Below are positions 7,544 to 15,023 of a DNA stretch of 15,546 nucleotides, in pieces. The first letter of the stretch is position 1, and each line of letters opens with the position of its first letter. Below the pieces are notes generated by a model. That model did no database searches and was not told the origin of the DNA. It worked only from the letters and a program-made list of their open reading frames with translations. Source of the stretch: Thermaceae bacterium. Its GTDB lineage: Bacteria; Deinococcota; Deinococci; Deinococcales; Marinithermaceae. The DNA lies in the NCBI GenBank assembly GCA_027023115.1, contig JALVWZ010000084.1, forward strand, positions 1-15,546, given 5' to 3'. The position numbers and the translations under genes were made by a program.

Positions 7544-8248
7544 ATGCGGAAGTTCACCCGCAAGGTGTTGGCGCTGGCAGAGCCGCGCGGCGCGGTCGAT
7601 TACCTCTCGCGCGTCGTGGATTTGGTTCCCGAGCTGGACGTAGACGCAATCGTGCTGGTGGGAGACTTAGCCGGCGAGGAACGCAAAACCGAGAGCTACC
7701 GCCAGGTCCTGGAAGCACTGGGCAACTCGCCGGTACCCAGCTTCTACGTACCCGGGCCGCAAGACGCTCCAATCGGGGAGTACCTGCGCGAGGCCTACAA
7801 CATGGAAATAGTATTCCCGTACCTGCACAGCGTCCACGGCTCCTTCGCCTTCGCTCCCGGGCACGTCCTGGTAGCTGGGATGGGTGGCTACGTCAGCGAC
7901 GAAGGCGACGAACGGGAAGAGGACGAACGCCTCCTCTACCCCGGCTGGGAAGCGGAGTACCGGCTCAAGGTGCTGCACGAACTGAAGGACTACTTAAAAA
8001 TCTTCCTCTTCTCCCGCATGCCGGCTCACAAGGGCCTGCACGAAAACGGTAGCGATGCCCTCGCCGAGCTGATCAAGACTCACAACCCCAGGTTGGTGGT
8101 CGCATACGACCCGGCCTACCAGGGCAGCACCTTCAAACACGAATGGCTGGCCAAGAGTTTGGTTGTTGTGCCCGGTAGCCTCGCCGAGGGCGACTTTACA
8201 GTCGTAGACCTGCACGAGGCCGAGATAGAAACCGGTAACGTCCGCTAA
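7544..8248 (+). CDS. Divergent metallophosphoesterase-family protein, Thermus TT1561-like
   Basis: A 234-residue cytoplasmic protein of the calcineurin-like phosphoesterase fold. From memory it matches the T. thermophilus HB8 structural-genomics protein TT1561 closely, sharing Y-V-P-G-P-Q-D-A-P-I, Y-R-L-K-x-L-x-E-L-K-D-Y, I-K-T-H-N-P and the C-terminal E-T-G-N-V-R. The family's metal motifs are altered: the N-terminal D-x-H is absent, G-D-x-x-D reads G40-D-L-A-G44, and G-N-H-D is replaced by P-G-P-Q-D (70-74). Candidate ligands remain at D41, D74, H162, H166 and H199. Substrate and even activity are unknown. A strong AGGGGGTGAT ribosome site precedes the ATG at 7544. It is separate from the HD-GYP gene upstream (79-nt gap) and convergent with scpA. 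Confidence 0.88.
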   Translation: MRKFTRKVLALAEPRGAVDYLSRVVDLVPELDVDAIVLVGDLAGEERKTESYRQVLEALGNSPVPSFYVPGPQDAPIGEYLREAYNMEIVFPYLHSVHGSFAFAPGHVLVAGMGGYVSDEGDEREEDERLLYPGWEAEYRLKVLHELKDYLKIFLFSRMPAHKGLHENGSDALAELIKTHNPRLVVAYDPAYQGSTFKHEWLAKSLVVVPGSLAEGDFTVVDLHEAEIETGNVR

Positions 8249-8269
8249 GTGACGTAAGGATAGAGCTTT

Positions 8270-8345
8270 GGCTCCTCTCCCGCCATTGAGCCCGGACCTC
8301 GGCCGTGCCGGCCTGCCTCGCCCGGGAATCGGGAGAGGCGGCTAA
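8270..8345. repeat. Hairpin repeat family A, copy 1
   Basis: About 75 bp with a 9-bp stem CCTCTCCCG (8274-8282) / CGGGAGAGG (8330-8338). A related sequence lies at 15189-15263: both share GGCTYCTCT, CTCGGYCG, the AGCCTCG/TGCCTCG segment, CCCGGGAATCG/TCCGGGGAATCG and the GGC/CAGCT end. It follows the metallophosphoesterase stop and could also work as a boundary between convergent genes. Confidence 0.7.
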
Positions 8346-8432
8346 TTGTTGGCGGCTCGTGGTTTGTGGCCGGTAGCCTACAAGTCTCAGCCGCTGGAGC
8401 TCCCGCGGCGTGCAGCTCGCAGCGGACAATAT

Positions 8433-8470
8433 CCCCTCCCCTTCGGGGGTGTCGGGGCGGGGGTTTTTGA
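8433..8470. repeat. G/C-rich hairpin repeat family B, copy 1
   Basis: CCCCTCCCCTTCGGGGGTG followed by TCGGGGCGGGGGTTTTTGA. Related copies are at 10891-10930 and 15364-15406, sharing CCTCCC-TT/CT-GGGGG, then RGGGYNGGGT and a T-rich end. It resembles an intrinsic terminator for plus-strand transcripts, but its recurrence marks it as a dispersed repeat. Confidence 0.75.
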
Positions 8471-8471
8471 T

Positions 8472-8640
8472 GCCACTACGCGGCTTGTGGCTAGCCGCCC
8501 GTGGAGACACCGTGGTGAGTCAACCCGCTAAGGCGCTCGCAAACTAACTACCACGAACTACGTACCACGTACTGCGCACTACGTACCGCCTCTTCCCGAA
8601 GTAACCTGGCAAGCATGTGTTGGAAGGATGCAGCTAAGCG
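8472..8640. repeat. Composite repeat: heptamers, GACACCGTGGTGAG core, inverted heptamers, end module (copy 1)
   Basis: In order: degenerate 7-mers around GCTTGTG (8481-8504), the core GGAGACACCGTGGTGAGT (8503-8520), a spacer, then an inverted 7-mer array CACGAAC-TACGTAC-CACGTAC-TGCGCAC-TACGTAC (8552-8586), and an end module GTGTTGGAAGGATGCAGCTA (8617-8636). The same order recurs at 11104-11262. The end module runs into the scpA stop codon. Confidence 0.8.
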
Positions 8641-9314
8641 CTGCGCTCTTCCCGTTCCGGATCGAGTTCAATCAGCAGGTCGCCAAAGGGCTCTTCCTGA
8701 GCCAGGCGTACCTTGCCGCCGCGCACCGCCTCCAAAAGGGCCGCGAACGCTACGGTACGCTCCGCCCAGCCGGCCAGGCCCAGCCGCGAGAACCACAGCC
8801 AGCGAGCCCGGCTTAGCTTGTCCAACAGCCACTTCCACGCCTCGGCCACCCCAAAGCGCTCCTCCGTGGGCAGGAGGGTACGCGGCCTGACGTAGCGCCG
8901 CGCGTACCGGTGCAAAGTAGCAACCGAAAGCCGCGGCAGGCGCCGGTCACGCGGTAGTTCGGGCGCAGGCACGCGAATCACGAAGCTGCGTGCCTCGGCC
9001 CTCTCCAGCAAGAAACGCACCGCTTCGTCAAGCTCGACCAAAAGACCCACCAGCGACTCGCCCTCTTCCTCCACGTCGTCCTCTTCCTCCGCTTCCAAGC
9101 GCAATAGCGCCCGCAGCTTACGCTCGAGCAGCTCGGCCAGTATCGGCAAAAGCGAGCCGCGCTCGGGCAACTCCAGCCCGGCTACCTGCTCCAGCGCTTG
9201 CTCGATCAGTAGTAGCAACGGCAGATCGCGCACGGCCACGCGGCCGTTGCGAAGCGCGCGCTTGAGCTCCTCTGGTGAGCCCTCAAAACCGTCGAAGCGG
9301 AGGACTATCGCCAT
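8634..9314 (-). CDS. scpA: Segregation and condensation protein A (kleisin)
   Basis: Kleisin subunit that bridges SMC and ScpB in the bacterial condensin complex on the nucleoid. The 226 residues begin with F-D-G-F-E-G-S-P-E-E-L, the divergent N-terminal motif, then helices ending in L-L-x-L-I-E-Q-A-L and L-L-P-I-L-A-E-L-L-E-R-K-L. An acidic linker (E-E-E-D-D-V-E-E-E) lies mid-protein. The C-terminal winged helix reads T-V-A-F-A-A-L-L-E-A-V-R-G-G-K-V, then Q-E-E-P-F-G-D-L, a strong ScpA signature. The ATG lies 1 nt after the trpS stop (TGA-A-ATG), so the two are translationally coupled. scpB is not downstream; repeats begin at the stop codon instead. N-terminal divergence keeps confidence below certainty. 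Confidence 0.9.
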   Translation of the reverse strand: MAIVLRFDGFEGSPEELKRALRNGRVAVRDLPLLLLIEQALEQVAGLELPERGSLLPILAELLERKLRALLRLEAEEEDDVEEEGESLVGLLVELDEAVRFLLERAEARSFVIRVPAPELPRDRRLPRLSVATLHRYARRYVRPRTLLPTEERFGVAEAWKWLLDKLSRARWLWFSRLGLAGWAERTVAFAALLEAVRGGKVRLAQEEPFGDLLIELDPEREERSA

Positions 9315-9315
9315 T

Positions 9316-10311
9316 TCAATAAGGCTTATAGAGACCTATTTTGCGTCTGACCTCGTGCATGGTCTCTACGGCGATGGCTCGAGCCCGCTCGGCTCCTGCC
9401 TCCAGGGCCTCCTCGACGCGCTCGGGGTGCTTGCGAAGCTCGGCGGCGCGCTGCTGTATCGGCTCCAGCTCGGCCATCATGTTGTCGAAGAGCAGCTTCT
9501 TACAGTCCACGCAACCAATGCCCGCCGTACGGCACCCCTCGGCCACCGCCTGCTGAACCTGCGGCGGCGAAAAATATGTGTGGTAGGTGTATATCAAGCA
9601 GCGGCCCGGGTCGCCCGGGTCGTTACGCCGTACCCGCGCCGGATCGGTGGGGGCGGTGCGCAGCTTTTCCCAGATCGATGCGGGCTCTTCCAATAGTTCG
9701 ATGGTGTTCCCCACCGATTTGCTCATCTTGGCCGCCCCGTCTATCCCCGGTACGCGTGGCGCCTTGGGGTTGAGGAGGGCCTTCGGCTCCGGGAAGGTCT
9801 GTCCAAAGGTGTTGTTGAAACGGCGGGCTATCTCGCGGGTCAGCTCCAGGTGCTGCAACTGGTCTTCGCCCACCGGCACGGTGTCGGCCTTGTAGATGAG
9901 GATGTCGGCCGCCTGCAAGACCGGATACATCAAGAGCCCGGCCGGCACCGACTTGAGCTTGGCCGACTTGTCCTTGTACTGCGTCATTCGCGTCAGGTCG
10001 CCAACCGGCGTTTGCGTGGTGAAGATCCACGAGAGCTCGGTGTGCTCGGGCACGTGTGATTGCACGAAAAGGGTTATCTTTTCGGGGTCCAGACCAGCGG
10101 CCATGTTGGCCAGCGCCGCCTCGAAGGTTCGCTGCGGCAGCAGCTCGGGGTCGTAGGCGCTGGGGTTGGTGAGGGCGTGGTAGTCGACGATGCAAAATAG
10201 CGCGTCGCGGCCTAGCTCGTCACCTATCTCCACCCACTGCTTGATAGCGCCCAGGTAATTGCCGATGTGAATAGCGCCGGTAGGTTGAATGCCCGATAGC
10301 ACACGCTTCAT
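9316..10311 (-). CDS. trpS: Tryptophanyl-tRNA synthetase with probable [4Fe-4S] cysteine motif
   Basis: Class Ic synthetase charging tRNA-Trp; 331 residues, normal for bacterial TrpRS. The HIGH-type motif is P-T-G-A-I-H-I-G-N (10-18), G-E-D-Q is at 148-151 and K-M-S-K-S at 195-199. In the anticodon-binding region four cysteines are spaced C238-x21-C260-x6-C267-x2-C270. From memory, the Thermotoga maritima enzyme binds a [4Fe-4S] cluster with C-x22-C-x6-C-x2-C at nearly the same residue numbers, so a cluster is likely here. The start ATG at 10311 has no ribosome site; a TAGAAT -10 box ends 7 nt before it, indicating a leaderless transcript. scpA follows with a 1-nt gap. tRNA-Leu lies upstream on the same strand, separated by a terminator. 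Confidence 0.97.
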   Translation of the reverse strand: MKRVLSGIQPTGAIHIGNYLGAIKQWVEIGDELGRDALFCIVDYHALTNPSAYDPELLPQRTFEAALANMAAGLDPEKITLFVQSHVPEHTELSWIFTTQTPVGDLTRMTQYKDKSAKLKSVPAGLLMYPVLQAADILIYKADTVPVGEDQLQHLELTREIARRFNNTFGQTFPEPKALLNPKAPRVPGIDGAAKMSKSVGNTIELLEEPASIWEKLRTAPTDPARVRRNDPGDPGRCLIYTYHTYFSPPQVQQAVAEGCRTAGIGCVDCKKLLFDNMMAELEPIQQRAAELRKHPERVEEALEAGAERARAIAVETMHEVRRKIGLYKPY

Positions 10312-10318
10312 AGGCGTT

Positions 10319-10346
10319 ATTCTAACCCGCTGCCGTTAAATGAAAA
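10319..10346 (-). promoter_or_regulatory. trpS-scpA leaderless promoter
   Basis: TAGAAT (10319-10324 on the minus strand) ends 7 nt before the trpS ATG. TTTTCA (10341-10346) is the best -35, with 16-nt spacing; its Ts belong to the T-run of the tRNA-Leu terminator. Good -10, weak -35. Confidence 0.55.
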
Positions 10347-10366
10347 GGCCCCGCTCGAGCGGGGCT
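10342..10366 (-). terminator. Intrinsic terminator of tRNA-Leu
   Basis: The perfect palindrome GCCCCGCTCGAGCGGGGC (10348-10365) forms a 7-bp stem with a TCGA loop, followed on the minus strand by CTTTTC. It begins 4 nt after the tRNA CCA end. The short run CTTT on the other strand could make it weakly bidirectional. Confidence 0.88.
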
Positions 10367-10369
10367 TTC

Positions 10370-10456
10370 TGGTGCCGGGAGGGGGACTTGAACCCCCACG
10401 CCCTCGCGGGCACATGACCCTGAATCATGCGCGTCTACCAATTCCGCCATCCCGGC
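10370..10456 (-). tRNA. tRNA-Leu (anticodon CAG)
   Basis: An 87-nt tRNA including an encoded CCA. The acceptor stem GCCGGGA pairs with TCCCGGC, the discriminator is A, and the T arm has G-G-T-T-C-A-A-G-T within a GGGGG/CCCCC stem. The anticodon stem CATGA/TCATG closes the loop TTCAGGG, giving CAG at positions 34-36, which reads CUG leucine codons. The long variable arm (TGCCCGCGAGGGCGT) is class II as expected for leucine. It is transcribed alone from a strong promoter. Confidence 0.97.
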
Positions 10457-10471
10457 GCACGCGCAAGAATC

Positions 10472-10500
10472 ATCGTAGCGAGCAGCAGCCAGGCTGTCAA
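10472..10500 (-). promoter_or_regulatory. Strong promoter of tRNA-Leu
   Basis: On the minus strand, TTGACA (10495-10500), a 17-nt spacer and TACGAT (10472-10477) lie 15 nt before the tRNA 5' end. The -35 is a perfect consensus, and spacing and position fit a vegetative promoter. Confidence 0.85.
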
Positions 10501-10557
10501 GCAGTTGAAGCCGGCCAAGACATTTGAGACTTCTCACCCCATGAAACCGCCTGGCAC

Positions 10558-10608
10558 ACTGGAGGATTTTCAAACCCTCCCCGACATAGGGTATCCGAGA
10601 TACCCTCC
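10558..10608. repeat. Hairpin region with GGGAGGGTTTGAAAA motif (family C relative)
   Basis: GGAGG (10561-10565) can pair with CCTCC (10576-10580) around TTTTCAAA. Next comes a perfect 8-bp stem AGGGTATC/GATACCCT (10588-10595, 10599-10606) with loop CGA. Read on the minus strand, GGGAGGGTTTGAAA resembles the arm of the palindrome at 15125-15153. The bases around it, about 10501-10704, show no gene. Confidence 0.5.
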
Positions 10609-10704
10609 CTTGCACGATTGCCTTAACGTCGCGAGATTTTCGTCCGTTGCTGGCTATGCAGTCTCACCATATCGTCCACCCCCCGACGCCATGAGGATCT
10701 TCCC

Positions 10705-10853
10705 TCGTCACCCGGCGAAAGATGAGGTGGGGGGAGGCGTTACAGAAGTCGCGCTTGAGGCTTTGCGTCGTCATCATCAGTTTCGAGCTACGGAGACTGC
10801 GCCGGTCTGGGCCGGTCCGCGCAGGCCAAAGGCCCGCTTGGCTGGGATGACGA
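10705..10853. repeat. MITE-like element with TCGTCA inverted ends, copy 1
   Basis: A 149-bp element beginning TCGTCACCCGGC and ending GCTGGGATGACGA, which are imperfect inverted ends (TCGTCAYCCCRGC). A second copy lies at 14739-14900. Both share the start, a GTCGTCA segment in the middle, and an almost identical right half starting GGAGACTGCGCCGGTCTGG. No transposase is present. The Rs and Ys vary between copies, so the elements are not recent duplicates. Confidence 0.75.
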
Positions 10854-10890
10854 GCAAGTAGCAACTGGCCCGTGGCTCGCGCCGGACGAA

Positions 10891-10930
10891 GTCCCCCTCC
10901 CTTGGGGGAGGGCTGGGTAAGGGTTTGGGA
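10891..10930. repeat. G/C-rich hairpin repeat family B, copy 2
   Basis: CCCCCTCCC-TT-GGGGGAGGG (10893-10912) is a near-perfect hairpin followed by CTGGGTAAGGGTTTGGGA. It aligns with the copies at 8433 and 15364. Confidence 0.75.
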
Positions 10931-10931
10931 A

Positions 10932-11040
10932 GAGGCTTGTTGTTCGTAGCTTGTGGCACATGGAAACACCGTGGCACGTCAGCTCGCTATCGCACTCGAT
11001 TCAAAACCCACCACGTACCGCGTACAACGTGCTACGCACC
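10932..11040. repeat. Composite repeat with heptamers and ACACCGTGG core, copy 2
   Basis: Heptamer-like GGCTTGT...TAGCTTGTGG (10934-10956) is followed by the core GGAAACACCGTGG (10962-10974), a spacer with CTCGCTATCGCAC and ATTCAAAA, and then an inverted heptamer array CACGTAC-CGCGTAC-AACGTGC-TACGCAC (11012-11039). It runs directly into the family D hairpin. Confidence 0.75.
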
Positions 11041-11041
11041 G

Positions 11042-11093
11042 CCCCAAACAACCCCCCTCCGGCCTGCGGCCACCTCCCCCGCTGGGGGAGGCG
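11042..11093. repeat. CT-rich hairpin repeat family D, copy 1
   Basis: CCCCCCTCCGGCCTGCGGCC followed by ACCTCCCCCGCTGGGGGAGG. There are two small stems: GGCC/GGCC around TGC, and CCTCCCCC/GGGGGAGG. A nearly identical copy fills 15490-15546 at the window edge. Confidence 0.8.
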
Positions 11094-11103
11094 ATGATTA
11101 GCA

Positions 11104-11262
11104 CCTAGCTTGTGGCCCAGGGACTATAGAAACACCGCGGTGAGCAAGCGCGCATAACGCATCCTATTCAAACTACTCCCCACGAACTACGCACTACGTA
11201 CTACGCACGCTCCTCCTCCTCCCGGACTTTGTGGACAACGTGTTGGGAGGTTACAGCTAGCG
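11104..11262. repeat. Composite repeat with heptamers and ACACCGCGGTGAG core, copy 3
   Basis: TAGCTTGTGGCCC (11106-11118) is followed by the core AGAAACACCGCGGTGAGCAA (11128-11147), whose centre CACCGCGGTG is a perfect palindrome. A spacer with ATTCAAACTACTCCC comes next, then inverted heptamers CACGAAC-TACGCAC-TACGTAC-TACGCAC (11181-11208) and the end module GTGTTGGGAGGTTACAGCTA (11240-11259). The order matches the copy at 8472-8640. Confidence 0.8.
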
Positions 11263-11589
11263 TTCATCAAATATCCGAATCCACCCGGGTCTGCGGAATA
11301 CGCAAAGCACAGACCGGCCGCAGGCTCGCCTTTGTACCGGCAGAAATGAACGTTCGTTTGGCCCTTCCCAGCCGCCGAAAGAGGACCGACGGAGGCCATG
11401 ATCTGCCGGCCGCACACCAAGCAACTCTCTTGACACCTCCTGTCGCGCGGCAACAGCGCAAAGGCAGTCTCCCGCAAGAGCACGACACGCAGCGCTCTCC
11501 CCTACGGCCCGCAACGTTGACGGCCAATCGCCGCGCCTGGCCGAGTACCTTTTTTGCCCGCCGCCGATACGTACACCGGGCTCAGCGCG
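11263..11589. other. Repeat-free intergenic segment; no confident gene
   Basis: About 330 bp between the repeat island and the CPBP gene. On the minus strand an AGGAGGT sequence (near 11438) precedes short open frames. One of these contains a Cys-x2-Cys-Gly and later His-x-Cys (S-C-L-V-C-G and V-H-F-C-R), but its best in-frame start lies upstream at 11483, without a ribosome site, and its end lies in a repeat. Codon bias does not decide among the frames. It may be a decayed gene or the leader of an unseen RNA; nothing firmer can be said. Confidence 0.3.
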
Positions 11590-11602
11590 TACAATACGGC
11601 CC
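11590..11602 (+). promoter_or_regulatory. Leaderless -10 box of the CPBP protease gene
   Basis: TACAAT (11590-11595) ends 7 nt before the GTG start at 11603. No ribosome site is present and the -35 region is unremarkable. Confidence 0.55.
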
Positions 11603-12160
11603 GTGAAGCTCGCTCCGGTGGCATTGCTCATGGGGCTCGAGGCCCTCCTGACCCTGGTGGGCGGCCTTTGGATGTGGCTGGCGGGATATCCGTTCGCCAC
11701 CCACCTCAGCTTTTGGGAGAGCGCCTTCTGGGCCGTCGCCGGCTACGTCGCCTTGCTGGCGCTCGAAGAACTGACCGAGCTCTTCGGGCCTGCCGGATAC
11801 GATGAGCTGGACCGGCTAATGCGCTCTTTGGGGCGCGCTCTGCGCCGAAGCGGGCTGAGCTATCCGGCGGCCGTCGCCCTGGCTCTGGCCAGCGCCGTCG
11901 GCGAAGAAACGCTGTTCCGCGGGGCATTGTTCAACTTCTTTCGCAGCCACCTGAGCACGTACTGGGCTTTGCTCTTACAGGCGGCCCTCTTTGCCGCCGG
12001 CCACCCCGCCCCGGGCCGCGCCGGCCGCCTCTACGCCGTTTGGGCCTTCCTGGCCGGCCTGGTCTTTGGCGGTCTCTACCTGATTAGCGGAAGCCTGCTG
12101 CCCGGTATCCTGGCCCACTTTCTCTATAACGCCAAGGGTTTTTACGAGATGTACGACTAA
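11603..12160 (+). CDS. CPBP-family intramembrane metalloprotease (CAAX/Abi type)
   Basis: A 185-residue integral membrane protein with about six hydrophobic segments. The CPBP glutamyl-protease motifs are all present: E101-E-T-L-F-R106 (motif E-E-x-x-x-R), F-A-A-G-H134 (F-x-x-x-H) and H172-F-L-Y-N176 (H-x-x-x-N). Bacterial relatives are linked to peptide processing, bacteriocin immunity or unknown substrates, so no specific role is assigned. The start is GTG at 11603 in the frame of the first transmembrane helix, with a -10 box 7 nt upstream and no ribosome site, suggesting leaderless translation. It stands alone between a repeat island and icd (56-nt gap). Confidence 0.9.
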   Translation: MKLAPVALLMGLEALLTLVGGLWMWLAGYPFATHLSFWESAFWAVAGYVALLALEELTELFGPAGYDELDRLMRSLGRALRRSGLSYPAAVALALASAVGEETLFRGALFNFFRSHLSTYWALLLQAALFAAGHPAPGRAGRLYAVWAFLAGLVFGGLYLISGSLLPGILAHFLYNAKGFYEMYD

Positions 12161-12166
12161 ACCGGG

Positions 12167-12196
12167 CCGACAGTCCCGCCCCCACCTTGTTATGCT
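12167..12196 (+). promoter_or_regulatory. Candidate icd promoter
   Basis: CCGACA (12167-12172), an 18-nt spacer and TATGCT (12191-12196) lie 20 nt upstream of the icd ATG, outside the ribosome site. The -10 sits in the loop of a CCCACC/GGTGGG inverted repeat (12181-12202), which could also affect the leader. Confidence 0.4.
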
Positions 12197-12216
12197 GGTG
12201 GGCGGAGGTAAGCGTT

Positions 12217-13494
<1,278 letters not shown>

Positions 13495-13507
13495 TCCCGT
13501 CGCATCC

Positions 13508-13545
13508 GGTAAAGCCCCTTTAGCTAGGGGCTTTACTTTCTTTTT
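13508..13545 (+). terminator. Intrinsic terminator after icd
   Basis: GTAAAGCCCC (13509-13518) pairs perfectly with GGGGCTTTAC (13527-13536); the stem extends by a T-A pair into the loop. It is followed by TTTCTTTTT. It starts 15 nt after the icd stop. Confidence 0.93.
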
Positions 13546-13641
13546 ATAGCCGTAGGTTATGCTTGAGCTGCAGGCATTGCGAAACGAGCCATATGGCGCA
13601 AACGGATATTCATTGCCTGCGTGGACCAGGAGGTGTATGGA

Positions 13642-14070
13642 ATGCTCAAGGAGTTCAAAGATTTCATCATGCGCGGCAACGTGCTGGATATGGCGATCGG
13701 CATCGTCATTGGCGCGGCATTCGGAGCCGTAGTCAAGTCGTTCGTCAACAACATTCTGATGCCGCCGATCGGCCTGCTGATGGGCGGGCGCGACTTTTCC
13801 GACCTGTTCTTGGTGCTCAAGGCGGGCGCCAAACCCGGCCCCTACCCTACCTTGGCGGCGGCCAAAGACGCTGGCGCGGTCGTCTGGCCCTGGGGCGTTT
13901 TTACCAACGACGTCATCGCCTTTTTAATCATTGCCTTTGCCATCTTCCTGGTGGTCAAGGGCGTGAACAACATGCGCAAGAAGGAAGAAGAAGCCCCGGC
14001 CCCGCCGCCGCAGCCCTCGGCCGAAGAAAAACTGCTTACCGAGATCCGCGACTTGCTGGCGAACAAATAG
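13642..14070 (+). CDS. mscL: Large-conductance mechanosensitive channel
   Basis: Inner-membrane homopentameric channel that opens under membrane tension and releases solutes during osmotic down-shock. The 142 residues are close to the usual length of about 136. The N-terminal amphipathic helix [12 protein letters not shown] is followed by pore helix TM1 (about 15-42, [14 protein letters not shown]), the [10 protein letters not shown] loop, a periplasmic loop, TM2 (about 88-112) and a charged cytoplasmic helix ending [12 protein letters not shown]. The ATG at 13642 is picked because AGGAGGT lies 7 nt upstream and the protein then starts as in the family. A TATGCT at 13558-13563 could be its -10. 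It is a single-gene unit closed by a terminator. Confidence 0.97.
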   Translation: MLKEFKDFIMRGNVLDMAIGIVIGAAFGAVVKSFVNNILMPPIGLLMGGRDFSDLFLVLKAGAKPGPYPTLAAAKDAGAVVWPWGVFTNDVIAFLIIAFAIFLVVKGVNNMRKKEEEAPAPPPQPSAEEKLLTEIRDLLANK

Positions 14071-14087
14071 GCCTATCAAATCACCAG

Positions 14088-14112
14088 CGGCCGCCTGCGG
14101 GCGGCCGTTTTT
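14088..14112 (+). terminator. Intrinsic terminator after mscL
   Basis: CGGCCGCC (14088-14095) pairs with GGCGGCCG (14100-14107) around TGCG, followed by TTTTT. It lies 17 nt after the mscL stop. Confidence 0.93.
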
Positions 14113-14136
14113 CGTAGAATGGCAGCGAGGCCGGTG

Positions 14137-14697
14137 ATGAAGGAATTGCCCTGGGAAGTTCTGGAAAGCGAGGCCCTGGCCGACGAGCCGGTGCGAATCG
14201 TCCACGAGCGGGTGCGGACCCATACCGGCGCCGTACTCGACTACTACTACCAGCCGAAACCGATCCAGGTGGTCTTTACGCTGCCGCTCACGCCGCGTAA
14301 GACGGCGCTGATGATCCGGCAGTACCGCCACCCGACGCGCGAGTTCTTGTTGGAGGTACCCGCTGGCAAGGTGGACCCCGGAGAGGAGATAGAAGCGGCC
14401 GCCCGCCGCGAGCTGCTCGAGGAGGTGGGTGCCGAAGCGGGCAGGTTGGTCGCCTTTCCCGCCTTCTACCCCCAACCCTCCTTCAACGCCGCCGTCTTTA
14501 ACCCCTTTCTGGCCCTGGAAAGCCGCGTGGTGCGGCCGCCACAGCTGGAAAGCGGCGAGCTCTTGGAAACGGTAGAGTTGCCCCTAACGGAGGTCTACCG
14601 CCTGCTCGAGACCGGCTCGATCAAAGACGCCTCCACCGCCCTGACCCTCTTCTACGCCCGGCCCTGGCTGCGCGAACACGGCTACTGCCAGCCGTAG
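14137..14697 (+). CDS. Nudix hydrolase, probable ADP-ribose pyrophosphatase type
   Basis: A 186-residue Nudix-fold pyrophosphohydrolase. The Nudix box is complete at 77-99: G77-x5-E83-x7-R91-E92-L-L-E95-E96-V-G98-A, with the metal-binding glutamates intact, and is preceded by L-L-E-V-P-A, typical of ADP-ribose or nucleotide-sugar pyrophosphatases. After the box, Y-P-Q-P-S-F-N-A replaces the more common S-P-G-F-S-D-E loop, so the substrate may differ. The start is uncertain: the ATG at 14137 has GAGG 6 nt upstream and a TAGAAT -10 at 14115-14120, whereas an ATG at 14119 would overlap that -10. It stands alone after the mscL terminator and is followed by a gene-free repeat island. Confidence 0.9.
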   Translation: MKELPWEVLESEALADEPVRIVHERVRTHTGAVLDYYYQPKPIQVVFTLPLTPRKTALMIRQYRHPTREFLLEVPAGKVDPGEEIEAAARRELLEEVGAEAGRLVAFPAFYPQPSFNAAVFNPFLALESRVVRPPQLESGELLETVELPLTEVYRLLETGSIKDASTALTLFYARPWLREHGYCQP

Positions 14698-14738
14698 AGC
14701 CCCAACACGTCGTTCACGCTAGCCCCGAACTTTTCCCC

Positions 14739-14900
14739 TCGTCACCCCGGCGAAAACCGGGGTCCAGGACCAATCCAGGGGCCGTGATAAGGGCTAAGCG
14801 TCGTCACAATTGTTACCCGAAGTCCCGAAGAGAGGCGGAGACTGCGCCGGTCTGGACTGGCTCGCGCGAGACAAAAGGGCTCGCTTGGATGGAATGACGA
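14739..14900. repeat. MITE-like element with TCGTCA inverted ends, copy 2
   Basis: A 162-bp element starting TCGTCACCCCGGCGAAAACC and ending GGATGGAATGACGA. The left end has its own hairpin ACCCCGG/CCGGGGT. It aligns with 10705-10853, best over the right half (GGAGACTGCGCCGGTCTGG to TGACGA). It begins 41 nt after the Nudix stop. Confidence 0.75.
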
Positions 14901-14913
14901 AGCGGCGGTAAGT

Positions 14914-14977
14914 GGCCTGTGGCTTGTGGCCTGTGGCTTGTGGCCTGTGGTTGTGACTCGCGGCTCGTAACTCGCGG
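14914..14977. repeat. Heptanucleotide tandem array (GGCYTGT)5 plus decayed units
   Basis: Five consecutive units alternate GGCCTGT and GGCTTGT (14914-14948), then weaker units such as GACTCGC, GGCTCGT and AACTCGC continue with the same 7-nt period. Any open frame here repeats a seven-residue peptide every 21 nt and is an artefact. Confidence 0.9.
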
Positions 14978-14993
14978 AGCATGTTATCTCGTC

Positions 14994-15020
14994 GTAGGGG
15001 CGGACCCGTGTGTCTGCCCT
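14994..15020. repeat. Short hairpin repeat GGGCGGAC/GTCTGCCC
   Basis: GGGCGGAC (14998-15005) pairs with GTCTGCCC (15012-15019, one G-U) around CCGTGT. Sequences of this kind recur between genes in many bacterial genomes (general recollection). There is one copy in the window. Confidence 0.5.
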
Positions 15021-15023
15021 GTG

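Noticed and set aside
8615..9265. Plus-strand open frames over the scpA gene
   Set aside because: They are antisense shadows of scpA, whose C-terminal Q-E-E-P-F-G-D signature fixes the true strand.
10427..10969. Open frames across 10427-10969 on both strands
   Set aside because: They overlap tRNA-Leu, its promoter and the TCGTCA element, and have no conserved motifs.
14914..14977. Possible CRISPR array
   Set aside because: Units are 7 nt in direct tandem without spacers of 25-40 nt, and there are no cas genes.
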